DNA of 17,308 nt from Paracamarosporium sp. OC-R06-R3. Lineage: Eukaryota; Ascomycota; Dothideomycetes; Pleosporales; Didymosphaeriaceae. The DNA is taken from positions 4,078 to 21,385 of the forward strand of contig JACVRA010000249.1 of assembly GCA_019828545.1 (NCBI GenBank). The letters are read 5' to 3'. The notes beneath the pieces were generated by a model. That model worked only from the letters and a program-made list of their open reading frames with translations. It was not told the DNA's origin and did no database searches. Position numbers and translations under genes: made by a program. Positions 1-11,399 of this stretch are shown one piece after another; positions within the stretch are counted from its first letter, which is position 1; each line of letters begins with the position of its first letter.

Positions 1-479
1 TTAAGAAATAGAATTAATAATATATAAGCTTAATAAAGGTAGGATATACGGGTAAGGTTAAGAAGTTTTAGAATATAAAATTTTAATTTTAATATACCAA
101 TGTATAGAGTAAGGGCGTAAAAACTAAATGCATTTATTTAATCTTTAATTAAGGTTGTGGTTGTAGAGTTATCTACGTTAAAAGTAGTAAAGTACTTAAG
201 TAAAGTCCTAATTTAGTAAGGCGTACAAAATAAGGCACTAAACTAGAAATAAATAAATTAGTAATACGCTAATTCTAAAATAAATAAATTAGCAACAATA
301 TAGGAATCCTATAATAAGACATAAAACTTCTTAAGAGTCTTCTTATCTAGTTTATTATACCGTAAGGTTAACCTAAAAAGTACTAGAATAAAGATAAGGT
401 AGTAGAAGCTATAAAATAGTTTTATTAATAGCAATACTAATACCAACGCTAGGCTTAAGCCCCCTCTAAATTTATTGCC
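1..479. other. AT-rich intergenic DNA, RIP-mutated
   Basis: No gene was recognised here. The sequence shows the same loss of CpA and TpG as the rest of the left half, although a few survive (for example around 106-160). The only structure seen is a 15-bp direct repeat at 247-261 and 278-292. It could hold the 5' end or promoter of the downstream relic, but no start codon or promoter element can be fixed. Confidence 0.5.
247..292. repeat. 15-bp direct repeat, 31 bp apart
   Basis: The 15-mer AAATAAATAAATTAG occurs at 247-261 and again at 278-292. Such low-complexity words arise easily in AT-rich DNA, so this may be chance. Confidence 0.4.
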
Positions 480-3400
480 TACGTGCCTTTAATTCTAGGC
501 GCCTTAACTTCTACCTGCCTAAATATTAGGCTTTAAATTAGTGCTGACGTACCTCTCCTCTAAGATACTCTTATCTAGCTAAATAAGTTACTAGAAGATA
601 AGGATGTATATAGACTACTATCTCCTCTTATATTACTAGTAGTAGACAACGTAGAGGCCGTAATAGTTATTAATTAACTCTAAATAAGTAATAGAGAATA
701 GGCAAATAAGTGTATTAAGTATAAATAGTATATACTATAGTAGATAAAGGACAAAGAGGTAAGGACTACTAGTATCTTACTTAAGATATAGGCTAAAAGT
801 ATACTAGTATATATAAGTATAAATAAAATTATAGAGTACTTAGAAAATATAGAGAGGCCGGTAGAACTAAATAGTAATAATATTAATAATATAGTAAACT
901 AGATTTACACTATTAAAAATAGTAACCTATAGTAATGGCCTATAGTACCTATTATTAAGGAGTTGACTACTATAGAGGAGTCCCCTATTATAGACGCTTA
1001 TAGTATTAGTAATATATTAGTACCTACTTTATTAAAAACTACTTATACTTCTTTAAAAGCTCTAAATAGCCTATAAATACTTAGCTAGTATAGCATTTCT
1101 TTAGTTTAATTAACTAGCCAACGTAAAACCTTTCTAGTCTAAAGTAATATACTACTATCTTAGGTTAAACCTCTATCTTAATAACCGTTTAAGAATAGTA
1201 ATATACTATAGCTAGTATAACTATCTTTTAGCTATAGTATACCTCTATTACTACCCCCCTTATCTAACTATAGTACACCTCGGCTACTATAGCCATCTAA
1301 TAGTAATAGTATACTTAAGGAAGTTATATAAGGTAAACTAGCTACTAGGTTACCCTTACCTTTCTCCTACTTTAGTAACGTATTAAGCCTAGCTACTACT
1401 TAAGCAGTATCCCCAGTATAGTCTATATCTAAAGTAGGTAGTATACCTAAGCCACCTACTAAGTAAACCGCCTATAAACTTGCTAAGCAACTTTAGAACT
1501 TCTAGGGCTATTCTTATAAGGAGTATACTAAAGTAGATAGACGTTACTAGGAGTATTATAAGTATACTAACGTACACTCTATATACTCTTTATTTAAGGA
1601 CGTTACGCGCCTACTTTATAAAGTATATAATAGGAGAATACCTCTCCTAGATGTCCTTAGTAATTTAAAGCTAATAAAGCCCTTAGCTCTACCTAAAGGC
1701 TTAGATCTAAAGGCTATATTTAAGGGTATAAGTCCTATAGCTTTCCCTAAAGACGTTGGTACTTAAGATAAGAAGCTGCCCTATAATTTATACCTATAGT
1801 AGTACTATAGTAGTAGTAGAAAGGAACGTACTATTAAAATAAAGTTTAATATAAATAGCGTCTATTACTTTCCTAGTAGTCTAGCCTTTATTTATAATAG
1901 AATTAACTAGTATCTATAGGTATACCTTATCTTAAACCTTAACGTAGATATATATTTTAGCCTTAAGATATTTATATATAATAGCTGTAGTAACTTAGTA
2001 ATAAGAAATCTACTACTATATAAAATTCCTTACTATTACTTTAGTTCTATTATAGGTAGTATAAAGTTACTACTTTTATTTATCTTCTTCCTAGAACTCT
2101 ACCTTAAAAGCTAGTATAAGTATAATACCTACTTAAGTAAATAGGATTAATAGTTTTAGCTAAATACTGTCCTTCTTTTAGCTATTAATAAGATAGTTAA
2201 TAACTCTACTATAGTATTATACCTACCCGCCTTTAAAGATAACACTAGTAGAGGGGTAACTATAGTATTAAAAAAGAGTCTAAAGTAAGTAGAAAATACT
2301 TAAAAGTAACTCTTAGTATACTAGTTATAGTACTAGTACCTTAATATACTATAAACTACTATACTTAAAAGGATTACTAAGAATTTAGACTTAAATTAGT
2401 TTAAAAGTGCTACTTTATTTATCTATATAAAAAATACCAAGCTCGTGTATATAATAAGTAACTTGGCTAGTGCCTATAAGCACTAAAAATAGGCCTAGGT
2501 AGAGGCTACTAATCTATAATTCTATAGTAAAGATTATACCTACGTTAATATTACTAAAATAGTTACCTTAGAGGATTATACCTATCTATATAATCCTATT
2601 TTAGACGGATTTAAAGCTAAGACGTTTCTTTAAAAGCACTATTATCTTAAATCCTATACCTATATATACGTTAAGCTGCTAAAAGATAGTAAGTAAGTTA
2701 AAGGGAGTCTATAAGTAACTATCTACCCCTAGGCTACTATAAAAGACATAATAGGCCAGACGCTAACTATAGTGCTACTTAAATAGAAGAATATAAATAG
2801 TTTAGTATACTTATAGTTCTATATAAATATTAAAATACCATTTAACAATACTAAGGTATACGTATTTAATAATGTAGTAGTAGAGAATCTAGTGTTAAAT
2901 CTTGGCTACATTTATTTACTATAGTAGTAGGGTAGAGGTGCTACCTTTTCTAAGAACGTCTATAAGGACTTTTATTTCTATAATAAGGGCCGTGCGTTCT
3001 CTATTCTTAGAGATAACTAGTAGTAATTATATGGGATCTAAGAAGAGTATTAAGTCTCCCTTATTATAATAGATGAGATTTATAAGTAGTGGGAAGAGTA
3101 GGACCTCTATAATAATAGTATTAATAACGTCTACTTACTATTCCTATACTATATAATATTGTTATAGGAGCTGTTTAGCTTTTTTTATACCTAGATTAAT
3201 AAGTACTATTTTTTATTTAAGTATACACTTACGTATACCACTTAGACCTACTTACTTTTAAAAATTATAGTAATAGTAATTATACTATAAGTACTTTAGT
3301 TTTACTATAGTAGTAGCTTACTATATAAAGAGTTATTACTATATAAGGATTATTAAAAATAGTAGTAAGAGTAGAATCTTATTATAAAAAAGGGCCTTAG

Positions 3401-4511
3401 TATATAAAATATGCTAAAGTAGTATAGTATAAACTAGTTTTTACTTAAGTTTAATTAAAAAACTAAATAGCTAGCATAGCTATATAGAAATAATATACTT
3501 ATAAAGAACCTACTAATATATACTAAGTATAAGCGTAGGTAAAGAGTAGTTAAGAATTTATAAGATATATTTATTTAGTTTAACTAGGCTATAAATTAAT
3601 TTTAATAGTATAACGTTCTAAAGTATTCCTGGCTACTCTAAAAATAGTTAAAGTATTTATATATTCTTTACCTAGAGTAGTTTAATACTAATATATAGTT
3701 ATTAATACTAATGGCTTATAAGTACTATTTAAAGCTTTTACTAGCTATATTAAGGTAAGACGGCAACCTAACGTTCTACTATAAGAATATAAAATATATA
3801 TTTTTTAAAGATAGTATAGTTAAGCTACTATATATAGTTATAGGTAATAAGATATAGTTTTTTACTATAGAAAAGCTACTAGACTTTTTATTTCTCTAGG
3901 ACAATAAGTAAGAGTATATAGGATAAAAAGATAGGCCTTATTAATTTATTTTATAAAAGAGCTTTAAGTTTATAGAGGATTAACTAAACTATTAGTAAAT
4001 AAGTAAATGGCTAAATAAATTCTTTTACTTAGTTTATCTAATATATTAGATTCTACTTTACTTATTTAATAAGGCGTTAATTACGTTTATAAAGAAAAGC
4101 TGTATAAAAAGCTTATAGGGGTAAATAATATAGTTTTTAACTATGTTTATAGTACTTAGTATAGTTAAATTACTATTTTAGGAACTACCTAGAATAGTTT
4201 TTAATTTTATCTATTAGGTATATTAATAGTCTTATTAAGCCGGGGTCTACGACAAGGCCTAGGCAATAACAATACTAATTAAGGTAGATAAAAAGTAAGG
4301 GCTATTAATACTAGGCTAGAATAAGATAGTAGAGTACTAGATTACTAGGTAAATAAGTACTAGTATAAAGAAGTTTTTATTAGTATAAAAGTAAAAAATA
4401 CCTCCTATACTAGTAATGTAAAAGAGGATTAAAGGCTTAAGTTTAAATAAACTAAACGGGCTAATAGTAGCATTTATATAAGAGAGAAGCACTATAGTTA
4501 TTAAAATATAA
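480..4511 (+). pseudogene. RIP-inactivated large protein gene, uncharacterised multi-copy ascomycete family
   Basis: This is the best-supported gene. One frame (codons starting at multiples of 3) gives a protein-like product of about 1,340 residues with no frameshift. It is interrupted by dozens of TAA/TAG codons and no TGA that I found, which fits CAA, CAG and TGG lost to CpA-to-TpA mutation. The N-terminal third (about 660-1440) is rich in S, P, N and Q and starts with a possible coiled coil. The rest looks globular. Landmarks are YP-stop-ATIKD at about 2724-2747, FNNTKVYVFNN from 2841, GRGATFSKNVY from 2931 and YKRR near 3528-3539 followed by VKNL and DIF. From memory these resemble conserved blocks of large uncharacterised proteins found in many copies in ascomycete genomes. 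No enzyme function is known to me. The start is uncertain (about 465-660). The end is placed at 4509-4511, but a K/E/Q-rich tail in the same frame runs to about 4850 and could belong to it. Confidence 0.7.
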
Positions 4512-4850
4512 AAGAAGAATAGCCTTAAGTAAATAAGGTATATAAAACCCTTATAGTATATTCTTAACTACTTTTAGTATACTAAAAAGGGGTATACTAA
4601 AGTTAGATAGGTATTTAGTATAAGTAGTAGTATATTTATACTATCTATTAATAGTAATTAAGTATATCCTAGCTATATTATAAGAGACGATTAGTAAAGG
4701 TAGAAATAAGAAAAGTAAGAGAAGTTTAAAATACTAAGAAAAAGAAAATAAGAGGACTAAAATAAGAGTATATAAAAAAGTAAAAAGTAAGATAAAAAAG
4801 AGAAGAGAAAGTTAGTATTATAGTTATACTATAATAAGGTAACTTAGTAG
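4512..4850 (+). other. Purine-rich stretch, possible charged C-terminal tail of the upstream relic
   Basis: In the same frame as the relic upstream, this stretch reads as a basic, K/E/R-rich segment (about 4683-4820, beginning RDD) with many TAA/TAG codons that would be former Gln or Trp. It may be a C-terminal extension of that gene, or simply purine-rich 3' flanking DNA. The family members I recall end before this point, so I did not include it in the gene. Confidence 0.3.
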
Positions 4851-5528
4851 ATAAGTTTATTAATACCTTTAATAAAGACGTCCTTTAGAACTAAGAGTTA
4901 AGTAATCTAGTATATAGAAATAATATAGACTATAATATAAAAATATAACTAATAGTTATATAATAACTTTATAATAATTTTACGTAGGATTTAATTCCGT
5001 CTACTTAAAAACTAAGTTACTAAAAGTATAGTTACTAAGCCTTATATAATTATTTAATAAATATAAGGTAATAAGAGAATCTTTTTTTAGAAACTACGTA
5101 GACATCTCTCCCTTATATATTATATTACTTATTTAACCTCTTATTAGTATAATAGTGCCTATAACTAGTATTACCCTCTCTACCTAGTCTTATAACCTTA
5201 AAGTTATTTTTTATAAATTTAATTCTATATCTAGTAAGTAGGTTAAAATATATCTATATAATAATATATAACGTATTTAAGACTTAAATATATAAAAAGA
5301 CAAGGTACTATTAACTAAGTTAAAGAAGGTCTAATTAGGTTATTAATTATTATCTTTATAACTAAAAATTTATTAGGTATTATAAAAAGATATTAATCTA
5401 CGTATTATAACTTAGTTCTATTTATAATATAGGTAGATTATATTAGATAGAGGGTAGTTAGTAGTTCTACCTTTTTAAAAATAAATAAATACCTATAAAA
5501 GTAAAAACTATATTCTATAGTATATCTA
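4851..5528. other. AT-rich region, no gene recognised
   Basis: CpA and TpG are nearly absent and TpA is abundant. I looked at several frames on both strands and found nothing protein-like enough to report. It is likely mutated intergenic or repeat DNA. Confidence 0.45.
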
Positions 5529-5808
5529 CCTCCTCTCTATATAAAATCTACTATAAATAGTAGATAGATAAGAAACCTACTATAAAAATATATCTATAAA
5601 TTTTTAGTACTATTTTAGGCCTAGTAGGTTTATACTTAAGGGTAAAAAAGAGTTAGGTTTTTACTTATAAAGTAAGGAGGTTATAAGACTACTAGACTTT
5701 TATTTCCTTCTTATATAGAATCTACTATAAATCGTAGTTAAATATAATACCTATTATAAAAGTATATTTATAGATTTTCGGCACTATTATAGGCCTAGTA
5801 GGTCTATA
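5529..5808. repeat. Duplicated ~105-bp segment, 175-bp period
   Basis: Two diverged copies lie at about 5529-5633 and 5704-5808. Shared words include ATCTACTATAAAT and GGCCTAGTAGGT, in the same order and spacing. Most differences are transitions, as expected if an older duplication was then mutated by RIP. The bases upstream of each copy are loosely similar too, so this may be two units of a tandem repeat of about 175 bp. Confidence 0.6.
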
Positions 5809-5822
5809 GTTTAATAGAGGAT

Positions 5823-7901
5823 ATTAAAGGTCTATTACTTTTATACTACTACCTATTACTACTTATACTTACTACCTTAATTAGTCCTATTTACGTGCCT
5901 TTATTCTAGTTTACCTACTACTACGTAATGCCTTTATTATATAATGGTATTAAAAAGGTATATATATTAAGCTTTTAGTTAACCTCCTACCTTTTATATA
6001 AATAGGCCTACTTAAATGCAACTAGCACCTTACTTAAACTACTAAAGTAGACCTATATAATAAATAGCATTAATAAAATAGTATATATACTAGATAGTAA
6101 AAAACGTATTTTAGTAGTTATAGGTATAGGTATTATAATATTATCTAGTAGTAAGATTTAGTACTAAGGTTATCCTATATACTAAAAAGGTTAATTATAT
6201 AATATAGTTTCTAACTTTTACTCTAAGAATAGTATCTTTATAAAGTTAGGTAGAATATTTTTATTTAATTATTATTACGTCTTTTAGTCTTTAGCTATAA
6301 CGTAGGACTTTTATAACCTTATTTATAATATTTATTTAAGAGTAAAGGAGGTACTATATTGGGAACCATTTTTAATATATTAACTACTAAAGTATATAAA
6401 TAATAAAGGTTATCTACTACAACTATATATATAAAATATTAATAACATTAATATAAAAGTTTTAGGTAATAGTAAGGTACTACTACTATTAATTATACTA
6501 TAGCTAATTATATTTTAGTTATATAAAAGTATAAACTATGCTTAGTACTACGTTTGTAATATAACTATTAATAATTATAACCTTAATAACTTCTATAAGT
6601 AATAAGAGGAATGTAATGTCTATATATAAAGTATAAAGGCCTATATAAAAGGTAATTTAATATTATAGAAGTAAGTGGCCTAAGGCACCCTTCGTCCTTA
6701 CGTTACTCTATATAAGGAATTAAATCTAAACGAAGAGGCAACAATTAGGTACTTTAAATATAATATAAAAGTATAAGTAAATACTATTATTATTATTAAG
6801 ATAAAGCTATTAATACCTAATCTCCTATATAGTATACTACTTTTTTATAATAATATTTAGGTAAGAAAGGGTATTACTATCTAGATTAGTAATAAGCTGC
6901 TAGTATAAAAGGTTACTTATAAGTTTAACTATATACTTAAAAGTATATATAATAATATTATACTACTATAGTTATAATTACTCTTAGTTTAATACTAGTC
7001 CTAAAAGATATAGACTGTTAAGTAGATAGTCTATAATAGTAAGCCCTTATAAAATAATTATTAACCTAGTGCTAACTAGCCAGCTAATAATAATTATATA
7101 GTAATAACGGCTAGTATACTATTAATACTTAATAACTATATCTATACTATTATAAACTAGCTTTTAAATAAGCGTCTATACTGCCATAAGAAAAATACCC
7201 TTAAGGCCCCTTATATCTACCCCAAGCTGCTGTTATATCTAGACTCTAAGGCGTACTAAAACTTATAAAAACACGGTGTAGCCAATCTATCTAAGAGAGA
7301 AATCTTTAGTATATTTTTTAAACAGGCCACGTAATTACAACGCAATGTACGGATTAAAGTATTTATAATATATAAATTTAATATAATTAAACTATAGTAG
7401 AGGTAGTCTTCTAGTAGTATATAATTATTTATCCTTATTAAAAAGTAGAACTAATAGATAGTAATACTTATATTTAACTTAAAAAATCTATTATATAATA
7501 ATAATAGAACCTATTAAAGTATAATAAAGAGAATTATAAAACCTTATTAAATAGTAGTTAATAAATATATAAAGTATATAAGGACTACTAAGGACGTTAA
7601 AATATAGCACTCTTAGAATACTATTAAAGGTAATTATTTCTAGGTAGTAATAGACCTCTTAGAAGACTTTATACTTAAAGGAGATAAAGTCTTAAAAGAT
7701 AATAATAATTAGCTAGTAGAGTTTATAAAGATTTAGGGAGAAGGATAATACTTTTTAAAATTATAGCCTAATACGTATTTAAAGTATATAAGATAGATGC
7801 TATATTAAAATAGTAATTAATAGATTATCTTAGTTTTATAAACATTAACTATTGTAATACCATAGGGTTAATACGTAATAATAAGAAATTATAAATCTTA
7901 A
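5823..7901 (+). pseudogene. Candidate RIP-degraded gene, family not recognised
   Basis: A single frame (codons starting at multiples of 3) gives about 690 codons of fairly protein-like sequence. The best part is about 7150-7370, reading LYCHKKNTLKAPYIYPKLLL and then HGVANLSKREIFSIFFKQAT, followed by RNVRIKVF. A charged stretch (EDFILKGDKVLKDNNN) lies near 7660-7710, and a plausible terminal stop at 7899-7901. In-frame TAA/TAG codons are dense, about one in ten in the second half, which is higher than in the relic at 480-4511. The opposite strand is also readable in places, so strand choice is not certain. I cannot assign a family or function. The start is arbitrary. Confidence 0.35.
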
Positions 7902-8365
7902 CTTAAGTAGTAATATTTTTAACCCTATTAGTTAAAGTTTATTACTATAGAATATAGTAGCTAGCTGTTTAAATTAAAAATAAAAAGGCTTTAAAGCTAT
8001 TACCTTTAGGAGTAAATAAATATTATAAAATCCTACTATTAAATTCTATAGGCCTAATTTACTACATTCCCTAGTATAATATAACATTATATAACTAGGC
8101 TTTATGCTAAACTAGATAGGAGTTAATGTCGTTTAGTTAATCTAAAATTACTAGTAAAATCTATTTAGGGATAAAATTAAAAGTAAGGACTTATAAGAGA
8201 GTAATAGTAAGTATATTTATAAATAAAATTAAATATAAAAGGTAGATTTTCCTTTATATAGTATATAATACTAAGTAAGAGAGATATATTAAAAGAAAAG
8301 AAAAAAAAATACTTCTTTAATAACTTTATATAAAATAGTTTATACGCCTATAGGAATTCTATTAA
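7902..8365. other. Intergenic AT-rich DNA
   Basis: No gene is visible. The stretch is AT-rich with very few CpA or TpG and contains an A-rich run at about 8291-8310. It separates the candidate plus-strand relic on the left from the candidate minus-strand relic on the right, so the two would be convergent. Confidence 0.4.
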
Positions 8366-9196
8366 CTATTATGGCAAAGAAAAAGACGCCTAGTAGAGTA
8401 GAGGAATATTAATAAATAAGTAAATAAGGTTTAAAAAACTACTACCTCCTTTATCTTCTTAACGCTTATTATTTAAGGCCTAGGTAGTAGCCCCTATTAA
8501 AGAGCTATTAAAATTATTATTAATATAAAACTAATATATCTATTAGAAATTAATACCCTTAAGGTAAATATATAGGGTAAGGAGGTTATTATTATTACTA
8601 CTACTTATTTTAGCCTACGTTGCGTAAATAGAGTTGGTAGATACATTATTAGCCTAAAGCTTAAATATATTAAAGACTATACTACCTAGGGCTTTAAAGT
8701 CTATCTTACTTAGTAGGGTAATAATGTCTAGGACGGCACTGCCGTACATTATCTTAAGGTTAGTAAAGACGTTGCTAGTAACCTTACTAAACTTAACCTT
8801 AAGGAATTTAGTAAGTTTATCTAGAAGGTTAGTAACCTATTTACGTTTAATCTCCTTCTTACTATTAATAATAGCAATAGTAGTTTTATTAATAGAGAGG
8901 TAGAAAAATTCTCTAAAATAAAATCTAGTAGTAAAAAAGGGCCCCTTAACTAGTAATACCTTAACTAGTATAGTATTAAAAAAAGGCTAGTACTTCTTTA
9001 AAAAGGTCCTTTAGTCTAATATAAAATTATTAAGTACTAGAGGAAAGCCATCCTTATTAGCGTTAGTAATATTAGTAGGTAGAACCTATATACTACCTAG
9101 CTAGCTATTATAGGCTTACACGGTATTAAAAGACGACGGCCTAGTAGTAGCTAAAGTAGTTAAGGTAACTATACTACCTACCTAAAAAGCCTTTAT
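8366..9196 (-). pseudogene. Candidate RIP-degraded gene of ~275 codons, family not recognised
   Basis: On the minus strand one frame reads through with few stops: about six in 180 codons between 9080 and 8540, all TAA/TAG. The N-terminal part (about 9170-9080) is rich in T, S, N and P (TLTTLATTRPSSFNTV), followed by a basic, globular-looking region with GPFFTTRFYFREFF and NSKKEIKRK. The likely start is an ATA at 9194-9196 or 9170-9172, a former ATG. The likely stop is the pair at 8371-8366. The plus strand in the same register is also fairly open, roughly twice as many stops, so the strand call is a preference, not a proof. No motif ties it to a known family. Confidence 0.4.
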
Positions 9197-10069
9197 ATTT
9201 ACGTACGTAGTTAGGTAGTAATAGGTAAAGTTATTAATATAAGTAGGTTAATATTATTGTTAGAAGCAGAAAGAAAGGTATAATAGAATAAATAAATAGT
9301 TATATTTAAAAATAGATATATATATCCCTTTATACTTTTATTTACTTTATAAAAAATATTAGCCTATAGTAATTCCTACTAGTAATACGCCTTTCTACTT
9401 ACGTTAAAGTCTTTAGGATCATCTATTCCCCTCTCTTAGAGGGAAGAATAATTTATAACGTAGCCATTTACCTATCTAGAAAATGCTATAAAGATAACAT
9501 CTACGTTTCCGTGCCACTTTACCCTATACCTATGGCTATGCCATTGGTAATCTATTGTATATAGGTAAGAAAGATTAGAGGCATTACTAAGAAGCGTATA
9601 AATGTACGTATGCCATACAAAGAAGACGTTATAATCGTCTAGTTATCTTTCCTATACAGTTAATGCTATAGGCGTAAACGAGACATTACTGCTGTAGGGA
9701 TAGTTATAAGGTATACTAGGTACAATAACATAAAACAATCTACAAGATTAGCCGCCAGGATACCATCCTAGATGTTGTGCGATGGGTTACCCGCCGGAAA
9801 GCTACGCCGTAACGACTCTAGCCCCCGTACGGCATTCCGTCTCCTAGCAGCGTAGAAGCCTAGGTTAAGAACCCCAAGGTTAAACCTACTATATTATAGC
9901 TAGGTAAGATTGCGTTGGTGTATATAGGTATATTAGCTTATTTAGTCTACTTCTATCTAAAGGGGGTTTAGGTATAAGAAACGTACTCTTACTAATTAGC
10001 AACTTAAACTATTACCTACTAAGATACTATAGGTAAACATTTTATTAAGAATTACCTTTATATCTCTTC
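9197..10069. other. Less-mutated island, no gene recognised
   Basis: From about 9450 onward CpA, TpG and CpG reappear. In the 120 bases 9721-9840 I count 7 CpA and 4 TpG, against 2 and 0 in 1201-1320. Around 9750-9870 the sequence is locally GC-rich. Short frames without stops exist on both strands, but none looks like a known protein. The island may be unique DNA between repeats that largely escaped RIP, or a younger insertion. Confidence 0.55.
9424..9450. other. Imperfect hairpin
   Basis: CCCTCT at 9429-9434 pairs with AGAGGG at 9438-9443 across a 3-base loop. The stem extends with TATTC against GAATA on the outside after a small unpaired bulge. It lies at the left edge of the less-mutated island. 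No role is known, and it is not followed by the T-run of an intrinsic terminator. Confidence 0.45.
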
Positions 10070-11266
10070 CCTAGCTATAATAACTACGAAAATGGAACGT
10101 ACGTAGTTTATTCCCTTTCCCTCCCCTACTAAATCGCGTACTTATGCCACTGAGACAGCATTGTAGCTAACGCAACGGAATGTTAGCAAGTGCCATAAGA
10201 AGCCCTTATATCTACTAGCCTACCCTTTAGCTCCTAGTTGTAGTGGCTTCTCTCTTTAGCTTAGCTACTATAGCGTACGTATAGACTTTCTTCTGTAGTA
10301 GGACTTAGTATTTTTAGACAATAGTAGTTAGGGCCCTTAGTAAGCTACTAATAAGTTTAATAATACCCTAGTTTACGTAGCCATTATAGTAGAGACTATT
10401 AGCTTTATAGCTTATACTATTTCTACTAATAATCTTATAAATATATCTACATTCCTTATTTAGTACTTAATACTTATATATAAAGATAATATAATTACCT
10501 ATCTATTTATATTTAAGTTAATATTAGTCTTCTAGTCTTACTCTATTATTTCTTACTATAGTATACTACGTCGTGTTTAGTAGGATCCTATAGTAGGTAA
10601 CTTTAAGGAAGTATTATACGTATAGTATACTTTAGTATCTACTAAATAGAATTTTACTTTTTTTTATTATCTTTAACTTTAGGTTGTTTTTAATTTAGCT
10701 TCTTAGGGTATCCTCTTCTACTTAAGCGATAAAGGGCAGGAACTTAATAAAAGAGGAATAGTAGTATAAGTAAAAGAAAGGATTAGCTATTCTATACCTA
10801 AGCCTTAGGCTATAGCTTACATACTTTGCCCTATTTACTGTTATAGGGGCCTAGTTCTTGGTTGTTAGTTAGTACTAGGCTAGTTAACCTCTTCCCTATA
10901 GCAATGCTTGTATAAGGTAGAAGTGCCTAAGTTAGACTACTAATAGTATTACGTTATTAATTTTAGTATACTTTTCTTACGTTTATTCCCTTTACTATAT
11001 ATACGTTAATGTATCTATAGCTATATACCATTTACTACCTCTTTAAATTTACGCCTAGGAGCGATACCCCTAGATACGTCGTCTTACATAAATGGCTATT
11101 TTAGGTATAGGAAGCCCTGCCTATAATTAGTATACTATCCTATCTCTACTTTATAGCGTATATCTACTTACCTCTCCTTTTCCTTTTTTTTCCCTTTAGG
11201 CGTCTTAGTTACTTTTATTATAATTTACCCCTCTTACTACCTACCTATAGTGCTAAGGGAGACCCA
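10070..11266 (-). pseudogene. Weak candidate decayed reading frame
   Basis: On the minus strand, in the same register as the candidate at 11,400-12,570, several patches look protein-like. These include GEGKGINYVRSIFVVI (about 10,125-10,075), NVDIFIRLLVEIV (about 10,450-10,405) and a basic segment with TPKGKKKEKER then SRGIAPRRKFKEVVNG (about 11,210-11,030). In-frame TAA/TAG codons are frequent. Because TAA and TAG may be former sense codons, an open register alone proves little here. It could be the C-terminal part of one long relic or chance. Confidence 0.2.
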
Positions 11267-11399
11267 GGTAGATAGAAAAAGACTAAAAAAGATAAAAAAA
11301 AGTAGTAACTATAGCTAAAGACTAATATTAAAGGGGCTAGTCTAGGTAACTATATATTAGGTATAAGTATAAGTAAAGTTTACTTTACCCTTTACCCTT

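Noticed and set aside
1389..1577. A 62-codon open reading frame on the minus strand, starting with ATG
   Set aside because: It lies opposite the relic at 480-4511, whose plus-strand frame is far more protein-like and continues on both sides. Its leucine/isoleucine/serine/tyrosine-rich product is the expected shadow of TA-rich DNA.
5529..5808. The duplicated segment considered as LTRs of a retrotransposon
   Set aside because: The copies are only about 175 bp apart, leaving no room for an internal coding region, and no TG...CA ends or primer-binding site are visible.
9435..9444. CTTAGAGGGA, a word also found in small-subunit rRNA
   Set aside because: The bases on either side do not continue the rRNA match, and it is explained by a local hairpin. 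One 10-mer is not evidence of an rRNA gene.
10581..10624. Palindromic words TAGGATCCTA and TATACGTATA
   Set aside because: Short palindromes are expected by chance in TA-rich DNA, and no repeated or spaced partner was found.
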